The translations under genes were made by a program, and so were the position numbers. The notes under the pieces are model-generated. The model had not been told where the DNA came from, ran no database searches, and was given only the letters and a program-made list of their open reading frames with translations. From Actinomycetota bacterium (lineage in GTDB: Bacteria; Actinomycetota; Thermoleophilia; Gaiellales; Gaiellaceae), in NCBI GenBank assembly GCA_009702325.1, contig WLID01000006.1:1-64000 (forward strand): a DNA stretch of 64,000 nucleotides, written 5' to 3'. Shown piece by piece: positions 20,073-28,557 of this stretch. How positions within the stretch are numbered: the first letter of the stretch is position 1; every line of letters starts with the position of its first letter.

Positions 20073-21214
20073 GCGGCGTCGGCGAGGAAGCGGTCGAGGT
20101 GCAGGAAGTCGATCGGATGATCTGTGTTGCCATCGAGCGCGAGGTCGGCGGCGATCTCACCGACGACAGGCGCGAACTTAAAACCGTGTCCGGAGCACGC
20201 CGACACGATCACCACGTTCTCGGCATCAGGGTGGGTGTCGAGCACAAACCGGCTGTCCGGCGTGTTGGTAAAGAGGCAGGCCTGGGCGTCAAGCAGCGAG
20301 CCGGCCGCCTGTGGGAAGACGCGCTCGACAAACGAACGGAGCACCGCAACCTCCGAGTCGGCGGCCACGCGGTCGAGCGAGGCGGGATCGGAGACGGGCT
20401 GTCCAGGATGATGCATCCGGCCGATTTTGAACCCTGCGCCGTCGACCGGCGGGAACCCGTAGTGATTGATGCCGTCCTCCTCGACGATGAAGACGGGGAA
20501 GCGTTCAGGGGCGAAGAGGTCTGGCGCCGTAGGAGCGAACCAGGCAACGACCTGTCGTGCCGCCTGGAACAGTCGCGGTGGCAGCGAGAAGAGCCCAGCG
20601 GCCCAAGCGCCAGGGGCCAGCACAAGCCGGTCGGCGCTAAATGATCCGGCAGTCGTTTCCACCGTCACACCATCGCCGCTGGCGCTCCAACTCAGCACTG
20701 TCACGCCCTCGCGGAGATCGGCACCAGCAGCGCGCGCCGCCGCAGCGTGCGCGGCGACTGAGGCCTCAGGCCGCAAGAAGCCCGCGTCGGGTTGGAGCAC
20801 CCCAACCCAGTCAGCGCGAGGGTTGTACGCGGGGAACCGTGCGACGAGGTCGTCGGGTGCAAGCAGCTCGTACGCGAGGCCGTGTTCGGCGCACGCCGCA
20901 AGGGTGCCCTGGACGAGCGGCCCGGTTGAGGCCCCGAGCTCGATCGATCCGGTGGTTTCAAACAACGCGACGTCTTGGAGCGCTTCGAGCTCCCGCCAAA
21001 GCGCATAGGAGCGGCGCAGGAGCGGCACGTAGTCGGGATGCTCGTGGTAGGCGAGCCGGATGATGCGCGAGAGCCCATGCAGCGAACCGCGATCGTGGCC
21101 AATCGCAAACTGCTCAAGACCGAGAACGGAGACGCCTCTCCGGGCAAGGTGAAACGCGGCTGCGCTCCCCATGGAGCCAACCCCGACGACGATCGCGTCG
21201 TGGCGTCGGGTCAA
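20069..21214 (-). CDS. solA: SolA/MSOX-type sarcosine or N-methyl amino acid oxidase
   Basis: 381 residues. This monomeric FAD oxidase of the sarcosine oxidase family removes N-methyl or amino groups from amino acids, giving an aldehyde or oxo acid, ammonia or amine, and H2O2. The dinucleotide motif VVGVGSMGSAAAFHLARRG is at the N-terminus. HDRGSLHGLSRIIR and SGHGFKFAP are family signatures. The Cys in DAQACLFTNTPD aligns with the covalent FAD attachment site of monomeric sarcosine oxidase. The TTG at 21214 overlaps the previous stop (TTGA) and directly precedes the FAD motif; longer upstream starts read antisense-like basic sequence. The exact substrate is unknown. Confidence 0.82.
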   Translation of the reverse strand: MTRRHDAIVVGVGSMGSAAAFHLARRGVSVLGLEQFAIGHDRGSLHGLSRIIRLAYHEHPDYVPLLRRSYALWRELEALQDVALFETTGSIELGASTGPLVQGTLAACAEHGLAYELLAPDDLVARFPAYNPRADWVGVLQPDAGFLRPEASVAAHAAAARAAGADLREGVTVLSWSASGDGVTVETTAGSFSADRLVLAPGAWAAGLFSLPPRLFQAARQVVAWFAPTAPDLFAPERFPVFIVEEDGINHYGFPPVDGAGFKIGRMHHPGQPVSDPASLDRVAADSEVAVLRSFVERVFPQAAGSLLDAQACLFTNTPDSRFVLDTHPDAENVVIVSACSGHGFKFAPVVGEIAADLALDGNTDHPIDFLHLDRFLADAA

Positions 21215-22587
21215 CCCGCGGACTTGACGCGCGAGAGCAGCCCGACGCTCTCGTCGACGAACCGGTCGACCTCGCCACGCGCGACATTTGAACTGGTGAT
21301 GCCGTACGCCCACCGGTATGCGTCCTGATCGAGGATCTCGTCGAGTGGAACGTCGGCGACAAGGTCAAGATCGGTGCTTTCCGGCAGATACCCGGCATAG
21401 TCGTTTGCGTAGGCGGCGGCGATGGTGGTGCCGAAGGGGCTTCCCTCTTTGATGCGCACGCCAGCGTGGTTGAAGAGCTCAAACGGGTTTGTCACAACCG
21501 CGATGTCGCCTGCAGCGATCACCTGCACCTGGGCGGGAATCGTCTCGTTCTGCCGCTCGAGCATGTCGATGTACATCGTCAGCGCGCCGATTTGGTACTG
21601 CAGCGGGAACTGCTGGGCAGAGGTCATGGTGTGCACCTCGGTCGGCCAAACCTCAGGCCAATCTGGCTCGGGAAGCTTCTGCAGCTCCTCGCGGCGGGCC
21701 TTGAGTTCTGCAAGGTCGTACCCGGGATTGCGGCGGGTCAGCTCAAGATCGATCGAGCCGTAGCGAACCGAGCCGTCGGGGCTCGTGTCGACGGTCGGCA
21801 ATAGCTCAAGCGCAACTTCGCCGATCGCACGACCCAGCCGGTCGCGCTCCTCGTAGGAGTGCCGGCTTGAGTTCCAGTTACCGAAGTACCAGTCGAACGG
21901 CGCGAGGTCGCCCGCGCAGCCCTGCAGGAAGATCACTTCAGTGTCGGGGGAGCCTGCCGCGACCGTTTCACGCAGCGGGGCGATGTACTCGGCATCCCAC
22001 TCGTACGAGACACCACCGACAGAGATCGGGTGCGTCTGGAAGCTCACGACCGCGGCGAGCGGAGAGCCGTTGGCCTTATCGATCCGTACGACCGTGAGCG
22101 AATCGTCGACGGCACGTTCGCGCTGCACGCGGTTTCCGGTGAGGCCGGGGGCGCGACCGACGGTTGCGCCGATGCGGACGGGTTGCATGTTCTTGAACGC
22201 GCCGTAGACGGCCCCTGCGAGGAGATCGGTGAGCGAGTCGGCGTAGCGTGCGAAGCTCGGAATGTCGCGGAGCGTTGGGATGCTCTGGCCGCGGGAGAGG
22301 CTCGGGCCGCTGTGGTTGTGGCTCGCGTGCACTGAGACGGCGTCACCGGGAATGCCGGTGAGGCGCGTGACCTCGGTGCGGATGCTCTCGGCCAGCAGAC
22401 GCCCGACGAACACAAGGTCGCTTGCAACGATCGCGACGGTTGTGGTGCCGTCGCTCAGCACGAGCGCCTGGGCGATCATGCGCTCATGGATGCCCGTTGC
22501 GAGTGCGCCGCGCGCGTTCCAACAGGCGACGGGAGTGCCGAGCGGGGGAGTGATGTCAACCCGCGCGACCCCTGCGTACAGCGTCAT
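21211..22587 (-). CDS. neutral/alkaline ceramidase N-terminal-domain-like hydrolase
   Basis: 458 residues. It matches the N-terminal catalytic domain of neutral ceramidases: ARVDITPPLGTP at the start, HASHNHSGP and SFQTHPISVGG with candidate zinc His residues, and FLQGCAGDLAP at the active-site loop. Unlike secreted ceramidases it has no signal peptide and no C-terminal domain. It is therefore probably a cytosolic amidase acting on a small N-acyl compound rather than on membrane lipid. It overlaps both neighbours by 4 nt, between a desuccinylase-like gene and solA, which supports a catabolic role in the same pathway. Confidence 0.75.
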   Translation of the reverse strand: MTLYAGVARVDITPPLGTPVACWNARGALATGIHERMIAQALVLSDGTTTVAIVASDLVFVGRLLAESIRTEVTRLTGIPGDAVSVHASHNHSGPSLSRGQSIPTLRDIPSFARYADSLTDLLAGAVYGAFKNMQPVRIGATVGRAPGLTGNRVQRERAVDDSLTVVRIDKANGSPLAAVVSFQTHPISVGGVSYEWDAEYIAPLRETVAAGSPDTEVIFLQGCAGDLAPFDWYFGNWNSSRHSYEERDRLGRAIGEVALELLPTVDTSPDGSVRYGSIDLELTRRNPGYDLAELKARREELQKLPEPDWPEVWPTEVHTMTSAQQFPLQYQIGALTMYIDMLERQNETIPAQVQVIAAGDIAVVTNPFELFNHAGVRIKEGSPFGTTIAAAYANDYAGYLPESTDLDLVADVPLDEILDQDAYRWAYGITSSNVARGEVDRFVDESVGLLSRVKSAG

Positions 22588-23609
22588 AGGAGCTCCTTCG
22601 CGTCGATCTCTCGTCCGACGACGATGACGTTGTCGCCTTGCGTCGTCGGGGCAATAGCGCGAACGGCGGCAACGATGCCGTCGCAGGCCGCGTGGACAAC
22701 AGTTCCCGGACGATCCGGGCGCTCAAGGAAGTGCATCTGGCCGACCGCGTCGCCCTTCTTGACGCGGGCGCCGAGGTCGACGAACGTCTCCCACAGTCCG
22801 CTCTCGGGCGCAAAGACGTAGTTCTCCATGTCGGTTGCGCGCACGATGACGGGTGGCTCGAGGCCGAGCTCCTCGCGGCTCTTCGGTGCGCCGTCGATGA
22901 CGCCGAAGTGGCGTAGAACGTTTGCGAGGCCATCTTGCGCGATTCGGTGGGTGTGGGCATGCACGTGGCCTCCACCGCCGAGTTCGGTCGAAACGACGAT
23001 CTTGCCCTGTCGCTCCGCCTCGCCGACAAGTAGCCCGGTGCCGCCAACGTCGATGTAGACGAAGTGGAACGGGCTGTTCCAGGCGAGCATGCCGTCAACC
23101 ATCTGCTTGCGCTGCGCGGGGTCATCGACCCAGTGCATTTCTGACCATTCTGGGCAGAGCATCGTGCGGCCACCGCTGTGCATATCGACAACGATCTCGG
23201 CACGCGGGAAGAGGTAGCGGCTGAAGAAGTCAGCGAGCTGCTCGTCGGCGGGGCCGTCAGGACGGCCTGGGAACGAGCGGTTGAGGTTCGCGCCGGTGGG
23301 CCACAGGCGCGTGAAGTCACGCGAGGCCTCCATCGACGCGCACGGAACGATGATCAGCTGACCGCGAACATTCTCGGGTGTTGCTGAGCGCGAAAGATTG
23401 AGCGCGGCAACCTGCCCTTCGGGTTCGTCGCCGTGCACACCGCCGATCACGACCGCGACCGGACCGGAGCCTTCGCCCTTCACCGAGATGATCGGAATGA
23501 ACTGGTGCGACCAGCCGCTCGTATTGTTTGAGCGCGGCAGTTCGAGACGGCCAACGTGCTTCCCTGGCGTGTCGAGATCGATGGTGCAGTGCACTGTTGT
23601 CTCAGCCAT
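22584..23609 (-). CDS. succinylglutamate desuccinylase/aspartoacylase-family amidohydrolase (copy 1)
   Basis: 341 residues. This zinc-dependent deacylase belongs to the AstE/AspA family, closest in style to DoeB-type N-acetyl-diaminobutyrate deacetylases. Zinc ligands are His and Glu in GGVHGDEPEG and the His in VDMHSGG; NLNRSFPG and TELGGGG are further family motifs. It should cleave an N-acyl amino acid into acid and amine. It is the first gene of the minus operon that includes the ceramidase-like gene, solA and aacS. The ATG is only 6 nt from a TACAAT -10 box, so the mRNA is probably leaderless. A paralogue lies across the promoter at 26151. Confidence 0.82.
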   Translation of the reverse strand: MAETTVHCTIDLDTPGKHVGRLELPRSNNTSGWSHQFIPIISVKGEGSGPVAVVIGGVHGDEPEGQVAALNLSRSATPENVRGQLIIVPCASMEASRDFTRLWPTGANLNRSFPGRPDGPADEQLADFFSRYLFPRAEIVVDMHSGGRTMLCPEWSEMHWVDDPAQRKQMVDGMLAWNSPFHFVYIDVGGTGLLVGEAERQGKIVVSTELGGGGHVHAHTHRIAQDGLANVLRHFGVIDGAPKSREELGLEPPVIVRATDMENYVFAPESGLWETFVDLGARVKKGDAVGQMHFLERPDRPGTVVHAACDGIVAAVRAIAPTTQGDNVIVVGREIDAKELL

Positions 23610-23615
23610 TTCGCG

Positions 23616-23645
23616 ATTGTAGACAATTGCTCTATAGTTGACAAT
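23616..23645. promoter_or_regulatory. divergent promoter with paired GntR-type operator
   Basis: Two 12-bp near-palindromes of form ATTGTNNACAAT lie at 23616-23627 (ATTGTAGACAAT) and 23634-23645 (ATAGTTGACAAT), 18 bp apart. They overlap promoters in both directions. Minus: TTGTCA, 17 nt, TACAAT, 6 nt, then ATG. Plus: TTGTAG, 17 nt, GACAAT, with a GAGGAGG site further down. The same pair with the same 18-bp spacing is at 37319-37348 beside a GntR/FCD gene, so that regulator probably controls both promoters by blocking RNA polymerase. Confidence 0.7.
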
Positions 23646-23701
23646 CTGGCCTTCGGGCCCGAGTTTTGGCCTGAACAGTCACTTTTGCGAGGAGGAATTT
23701 C

Positions 23702-24829
23702 GTGAAGATCACGGATGTCGAGGCGGTGATCCTTCGACAGCCGGCGCTGAACGAGGGAATCGCAGACGGAAGCCAGGACGATCTTGTCGTCTTTATCCAC
23801 ACCGACGAGGGCATTACCGGCGTTGGTGAGGTCGATTCGGCACCGGAAGCGGTCAAGGCGGTTATTCACGCCCCCGGTTCCCACGCCATCGCCAACAGCC
23901 TGCGGGAACTGCTCATCGGAGAAGATCCGATGGACGTCGAGCGGCTCTGGCAGAAGATGTACCGCGGGCTGATCTACGTCGGCCGTCGCGGCATCGCGCT
24001 GCACGCCATCAGCGGCGTCGATATCGCGCTCTGGGACATCAAGGGGAAGGCCCTCGGTAAGCCGGTCTACGAGCTGCTTGGCGGCAAGAAGCGCGACAAG
24101 GTGCGCGCGTACGCATCGCGGCTGATGCCGGACACGCCGACCGAAGTGAGCGAGGCCGTCGCGCAGGTGCGCGAACTTGGCTTTACCGCGGTCAAGCTCG
24201 GCTGGGGTGTCCAGGGTCAGAACGCCGACCATGACATTGCGCTCGCAACCGCTGCCGTTGAAGCTGGCGGCGACAAGGTGACCGTGCTGATCGACTCGGG
24301 TCTCGGATACGGCAGCGACGCGAAGACGGCGATCAAGGTCGCCCGTGCCTTCGAGGAGCTTGGCATCTTCTGGATCGAAGAGCCGTTTGAGCCCGATGAG
24401 TACGAGGCGTACGCGGAGCTCGCCGATACCGTCGACATCCGGGTCGCTGCAGGCGAGCAGGACACGACGCTCTGGGGTTTCCGCGAGCTGATCGAGCGTG
24501 GTCACGTTGACCTCGTCCAGCCTGACGTCACACGCTGCGGTGGCATCACCGAGCTGCTTCGGATCGCCGAATTCGCTCGCGCACGTGGCGTCGAGACGGT
24601 GCCGCACGCGTGGAAGAGCGGAATTATCAAGGCCGCATCGCTTCACTGCAACGCCGTGCTTCCCGATGCCCAGTTCCAGGAGTACTGCATCGCCGGCACG
24701 CCGATCAACACGGAGCTCACGTTCGAGCTGCTGCCGATCGACGCCGACGGCAACGTTGAGATTCCGACCGCACCCGGCATCGGTGTGACGGTCAATCCCG
24801 AGATTGTCGCCCGCTACCGGGTCGACTGA
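23702..24829 (+). CDS. enolase-superfamily enzyme, mandelate racemase subgroup (dehydratase-like)
   Basis: 375 residues. N-terminal capping domain, then a TIM barrel with Lys in AVKLGWG (about 170), metal ligands Asp in LIDSGLGY (about 201), Glu in WIEEPF (about 226) and Glu in AAGEQD (about 253), and a general-acid/base His in VPHAWKSG (about 303). The Lys/His pair is the mandelate racemase/acid-sugar dehydratase pattern: abstraction of a proton next to a carboxylate, followed by racemisation or loss of water. The substrate is unknown; setting (N-acyl deacylases, aminotransferase) suggests a hydroxy or amino acid. The GTG start has GAGGAGG 5 nt upstream. First gene of the plus-strand operon. 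Confidence 0.82.
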   Translation: MKITDVEAVILRQPALNEGIADGSQDDLVVFIHTDEGITGVGEVDSAPEAVKAVIHAPGSHAIANSLRELLIGEDPMDVERLWQKMYRGLIYVGRRGIALHAISGVDIALWDIKGKALGKPVYELLGGKKRDKVRAYASRLMPDTPTEVSEAVAQVRELGFTAVKLGWGVQGQNADHDIALATAAVEAGGDKVTVLIDSGLGYGSDAKTAIKVARAFEELGIFWIEEPFEPDEYEAYAELADTVDIRVAAGEQDTTLWGFRELIERGHVDLVQPDVTRCGGITELLRIAEFARARGVETVPHAWKSGIIKAASLHCNAVLPDAQFQEYCIAGTPINTELTFELLPIDADGNVEIPTAPGIGVTVNPEIVARYRVD

Positions 24830-24843
24830 GAGGAAACACGCGC

Positions 24844-26154
24844 ATGACCACGACCGAATCGCACAAGGCAGGGTCGCTCGCCGAACGGGCCTCCAGGGTC
24901 ATTCCCGGAGGGGTCAACAGCGGCCAGCGGCGTGTGCCAGGACTCGAGGATCTCGTTATCGCCTCGACGCATGGCTCCACGTTCACCACGCTTGAGGGCA
25001 AGACCTACACCGACTACCACGCAGCGTTTGGGCCTCCGCTCCTCGGCCACAACGATCCTGACGTCGACGGCGCAGTCGCCGCTGCCGCAAAGTCGGTTGG
25101 CCTCATGGGAATTGGCGTTTCGGAGATCGAGGTTGAGGTTGCAGAGAAGATCGTCTCGCTGCTCCCGTCGGTCGAGAAGGTGCTCCTCACCGAGACCGGT
25201 AGCGAGGCGACCTTCCATGCAATTCGGGTGTCTCGTGCCGCGACCGGGCGTCGCCACATCATCAAGTTCCAGGGCTGCTACCACGGCTGGCACGACTCGG
25301 TTGCGATGAACGTCATCTCCCTCAAGGAGAACCTGGGCAAGCACGATCCGCTGTCGAAGGGCGTCTTGCCAGAAGTGACGGAGGCAACGATCGTCTGTCA
25401 GTTCAACAACGCCGACGAGGTCGAGAAGGCGCTCAACGACTACGACGTAGCGGCGATCATCATCGAGCCGATCCCTCACAACATCGGGGCCGTGTTGCCG
25501 AAGGCAGGCTTCCTCGAGCGGCTGCGTGAGCTCGCCACTAAGCACGGGACAGTGCTCATCTTCGACGAGGTGATCACCGGCTTCCGTCACGGGCTTGGCG
25601 GCTACCAGTCGGTTGCCGGTGTCACACCCGACATCACGACGATGGGTAAGGCCATGGGCAACGGCTGGCCGATCTCGGCGATCGGCGGCAAGGCCGAGCT
25701 GATGGATCTCTTCAGCACGACGCCAGGACAGCCCGCGTTCTTCGCAGGCACGTTCAACGGGCATCCGCCCACCGCTGCTGCTGCGCTCGCCACGATCACC
25801 AAGCTGCAGACCGAGCCGGTACACGAGCATGTCTTCCGCCTCGGCGAACGCGCCCGGCAGGGTCTGCGTGAGGTCTACGCGGCGCTCGACATCCCCGTTG
25901 TCGTGTCGGGCTTCGGGTCCGTGTTTGTGACGTACTTCATGGAAGGGCCCGTCGAAAACTACGACGACCTTCTCGCGAACGACGTCGACATGTTCATTGG
26001 TGTTCGGCGCGAGCAGATGAAGCACGGCGTGTTCGAGCTTCCGCTGAACCTTAAGCGCAGTCATTTCTCCTACGCACATACCGACGAGGACGTCGATCGG
26101 CTGCTCGATGCGGCCGCGGCTTCCGCAAAAGCTGTCTTGGAGGCACGGGCATGA
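24844..26154 (+). CDS. class III aminotransferase (glutamate-1-semialdehyde aminomutase-like)
   Basis: 436 residues, PLP-dependent fold type I. RVIPGGVNSGQR at the N-terminus is typical of HemL-like proteins. GCYHGWHD binds the cofactor ring, FDEVITGFR holds the Asp that contacts the pyridine nitrogen, and the Schiff-base Lys is in TMGKAMGNGWP. HemL itself is normally encoded with haem genes; here the gene sits in a catabolic operon between an enolase-superfamily enzyme and a deacylase. A transaminase or aminomutase of an omega- or beta-amino acid is more likely. A GAGAGGAAA site precedes the ATG, and the stop overlaps the next gene (ATGA). Confidence 0.82.
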   Translation: MTTTESHKAGSLAERASRVIPGGVNSGQRRVPGLEDLVIASTHGSTFTTLEGKTYTDYHAAFGPPLLGHNDPDVDGAVAAAAKSVGLMGIGVSEIEVEVAEKIVSLLPSVEKVLLTETGSEATFHAIRVSRAATGRRHIIKFQGCYHGWHDSVAMNVISLKENLGKHDPLSKGVLPEVTEATIVCQFNNADEVEKALNDYDVAAIIIEPIPHNIGAVLPKAGFLERLRELATKHGTVLIFDEVITGFRHGLGGYQSVAGVTPDITTMGKAMGNGWPISAIGGKAELMDLFSTTPGQPAFFAGTFNGHPPTAAAALATITKLQTEPVHEHVFRLGERARQGLREVYAALDIPVVVSGFGSVFVTYFMEGPVENYDDLLANDVDMFIGVRREQMKHGVFELPLNLKRSHFSYAHTDEDVDRLLDAAAASAKAVLEARA

Positions 26155-27176
26155 GCTACGACGGTCCAGTTCACTGCACCATCGATCTTTCGAAGCAGGG
26201 GAAGCAGGTCGGACGACTGCAGTTCCCTCGCATCTCAAACACCGCCGGGTGGGGGTTCAGCTTCGTGCCGATCGCGACGATCGCGAACGGCACCGGGCCG
26301 ACCGTGCTCGTGTCGGGAGGCAACCACGGCGACGAGTACGAAGGTCAGGTCGCGGCACTTCGGCTGATCGACGAGATCGATCCGTCGCAGGTGAACGGTC
26401 GGATCATCGTCGTGCCGGTGATCTCGAAGGAAGCAGCTTGGGCGAACACCCGGCTCTGGCCATCGGGCGTGAACTTCAACCGCTCGTTCCCAGGACGCCC
26501 CGACGGCCCACCGAACGAGCAGCTTTCTGACTACTTCACCCGCGAGCTCTTCCCCGCAGCAGACGTGGTGATTGACATGCACTCGGGCGGTCGCACCGCC
26601 TGGTTCTTGCCGTGCTCGCACATGCATGTGGTCGAGAATCCTGACCAGCGGGCGAAGATGCTCGAGGGAATGCTCGCCTGGAATTCCGACTTCCACTTCC
26701 TGTACGTCGATGTGAACGGCAACGGCTTGCTGCCGGTTGAGGCGGAGAATCAGGGCAAGATCGTGATTACGACCGAGCTTGGTGGCGGCGGGCGCGTTCC
26801 GGCACCGGTGCATCGGCTTGCGTGGTCGGGACTCACGAACGTGCTGCGCCATGTGGGTGTTCTCGAAGGTGAAGTGCTGACGCGCGCGTCGCTCGGCCTC
26901 CCTGATGCGGTCATCATCGATGGGCGCGAGGGTGACAACATGGTGATCACCGAAGAGACAGGTGTGTGGGAAGGGATTCTTGAGCCGGGTGAGCCGGTCA
27001 AGGAAGGCGAGCCGGTTGGCCGCCTCTGGTTCCCCGACACGCCGGGTCGTTCGCCGAACGTGATGCGGGCACCACGCGACGGTGTCGTTGTCGTCACCCG
27101 TGCAATTCCGGTTGCCGAAGCGGGCGACTCGGTCTTTGTCCTCGGACAGCCGATCGATCGGGCTGACATCCGGTGA
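26151..27176 (+). CDS. succinylglutamate desuccinylase/aspartoacylase-family amidohydrolase (copy 2)
   Basis: 341 residues, the same length as the paralogue at 22584 and sharing its opening CTIDLSKQGKQVGRL-like segment. It keeps the zinc ligands (GGNHGDEYEG and IDMHSGG), NFNRSFPG and TELGGGG. The two genes lie in opposite operons fired from one promoter region. The acidic second position GDEYEG differs from GDEPEG in copy 1, so the pair may handle different acyl groups or isomers. Cytosolic N-acyl amino acid hydrolase is the safe call. Start and stop both overlap neighbours by 4 nt. Confidence 0.82.
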   Translation: MSYDGPVHCTIDLSKQGKQVGRLQFPRISNTAGWGFSFVPIATIANGTGPTVLVSGGNHGDEYEGQVAALRLIDEIDPSQVNGRIIVVPVISKEAAWANTRLWPSGVNFNRSFPGRPDGPPNEQLSDYFTRELFPAADVVIDMHSGGRTAWFLPCSHMHVVENPDQRAKMLEGMLAWNSDFHFLYVDVNGNGLLPVEAENQGKIVITTELGGGGRVPAPVHRLAWSGLTNVLRHVGVLEGEVLTRASLGLPDAVIIDGREGDNMVITEETGVWEGILEPGEPVKEGEPVGRLWFPDTPGRSPNVMRAPRDGVVVVTRAIPVAEAGDSVFVLGQPIDRADIR

Positions 27177-28540
27177 GTTCTGCACTTGCGCAGGTCGGGG
27201 GAAGGACCTTCGCAAGCCTGCGCAAGCATCGCAACTACCGGCTGTATTTCGCCGGCAACTTCATTTCGTTCACGGGCACATGGATGCAGCAGATCGCTGC
27301 AGCCTGGCTCGTGCTGCGCCTAACGCATTCGCCGGTGCTGGTCGGCACGCTCGCGCTGTGCCAGTTGCTTCCGGTCACGGCGATGGGGCTCTTCGTGGGG
27401 ACGCTCATCGACCGGTACGACGTGCGGACGCTTGTGATCCGTTCCGAGATCGTGCAGATGGCGAACGCGGCGATCCTTGCCGGACTGACGCTCGCTGGCG
27501 TGGTGCAAGTGTGGGAGGTGTTCGCGCTCGCGGCGCTGCAAGGGGTGGTGGGGGCGCTCGATGCTCCTGCCCGTCACTCACTCGTGTTTCAAATGGTGGG
27601 ACCAGACGATCTGCCAAACGCGGTGTCGCTCTCATCGAGCATCGGCACGATCGCGCGCGTGCTTGGCCCGGCGATCGGAGGTGCCGTTGTTGCGTTGGCC
27701 GGCGAAGGGACAGCATTTGCCCTGAACGCGGTGAGCTTCCTGGGCATCCTGGCGTCGCTTTGGGCGATGGACGTCTCGAAGCTTCACCGGCCACCGAAGA
27801 ACGAGGAGGCGAAGGTGTTCAAGGGCGCGGTTGCCGCCCTCAGCTATGTGCGCCACACGCCGCGAGCAACGGTCGCGTTCGTCGTCGTGTTCTTCCTCGC
27901 CACGTTCGCATTCAACTTCAACGTGCTGTTCCCGCTGATCGCCGACCGCACGCTGCACAAGGGCGCTGGGACGTTTGGCGTGATCGCGGCCGTGTTCGGC
28001 CTCGGTGCGTTCACCGGCGCGATGATCAACGCCTTCCGCGCGGTCGCGAGCTTGCGAACGATCTTGGTTGGTGCTGTTGGGTACGGCGTCCTCGAACTGA
28101 TCCTCGCGCCACTCCACTCGCTCGTCGGCATCTGCATCCTGCTCTACCTCGTGGGCGTCTTCTACGTGTTGTGGGGCACAAACGCGCTCGCCACAATTCA
28201 GCTTGCCGCACCGCCGCACTTGCGTGGTCGGGCCGCGAGCCTGTACTTCTTCGCCTTCCAGGGCGGCGCGCCGCTCGGAGGCTTGTTCGCCGGGGTCTTG
28301 GTGTCGTGGGGCGGAACGGAACTCGCGTTCCTCATTGCTGGAGCCGTCTCGCTCCTCACTGCCGCTTGGGGAGTGTGGTTTCTCAGCTCACGGGTCGATG
28401 GTGCTGATCTCTCAGTCGAATCCGTCGCCGGGCTTGCCCATGCTCTCCACCGGCCGTCGTTTCGTTTGGCCCGCCGTTCGTCGGCCGAGGGTCGCGCCGA
28501 ACTCGGTGCGACTGAGACGCTCGACGATCCGCTGGAGTAG
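27173..28540 (+). CDS. MFS transporter (EntS/MFS_3-like)
   Basis: 455 residues with about 12 membrane segments. The opening HRNYRLYFAGNFISFTGTWMQ motif and LVGTLALCQLLPV are typical of MFS_3 (EntS-like) carriers, which are usually exporters. The loop VGTLIDRYDVR matches the conserved MFS loop 2-3 signature. The C-terminal tail (about 410-455) is hydrophilic. It is the last gene of the plus operon, overlapping the deacylase by 4 nt. It could export an end product or a toxic intermediate of the pathway. It is convergent with the amidohydrolase gene, 17 bp away. Confidence 0.8.
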   Translation: MSSALAQVGGRTFASLRKHRNYRLYFAGNFISFTGTWMQQIAAAWLVLRLTHSPVLVGTLALCQLLPVTAMGLFVGTLIDRYDVRTLVIRSEIVQMANAAILAGLTLAGVVQVWEVFALAALQGVVGALDAPARHSLVFQMVGPDDLPNAVSLSSSIGTIARVLGPAIGGAVVALAGEGTAFALNAVSFLGILASLWAMDVSKLHRPPKNEEAKVFKGAVAALSYVRHTPRATVAFVVVFFLATFAFNFNVLFPLIADRTLHKGAGTFGVIAAVFGLGAFTGAMINAFRAVASLRTILVGAVGYGVLELILAPLHSLVGICILLYLVGVFYVLWGTNALATIQLAAPPHLRGRAASLYFFAFQGGAPLGGLFAGVLVSWGGTELAFLIAGAVSLLTAAWGVWFLSSRVDGADLSVESVAGLAHALHRPSFRLARRSSAEGRAELGATETLDDPLE

Positions 28541-28557
28541 CGAGGCTCCTCTTCCTC

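Noticed and set aside
22584-27176. Ectoine degradation operon (doeB/doeD)
   Set aside because: The deacylases resemble DoeB and a class III aminotransferase is present, but no ectoine hydrolase (DoeA) or diaminobutyrate dehydrogenase partner is visible, and the aminotransferase is GSAM-like.
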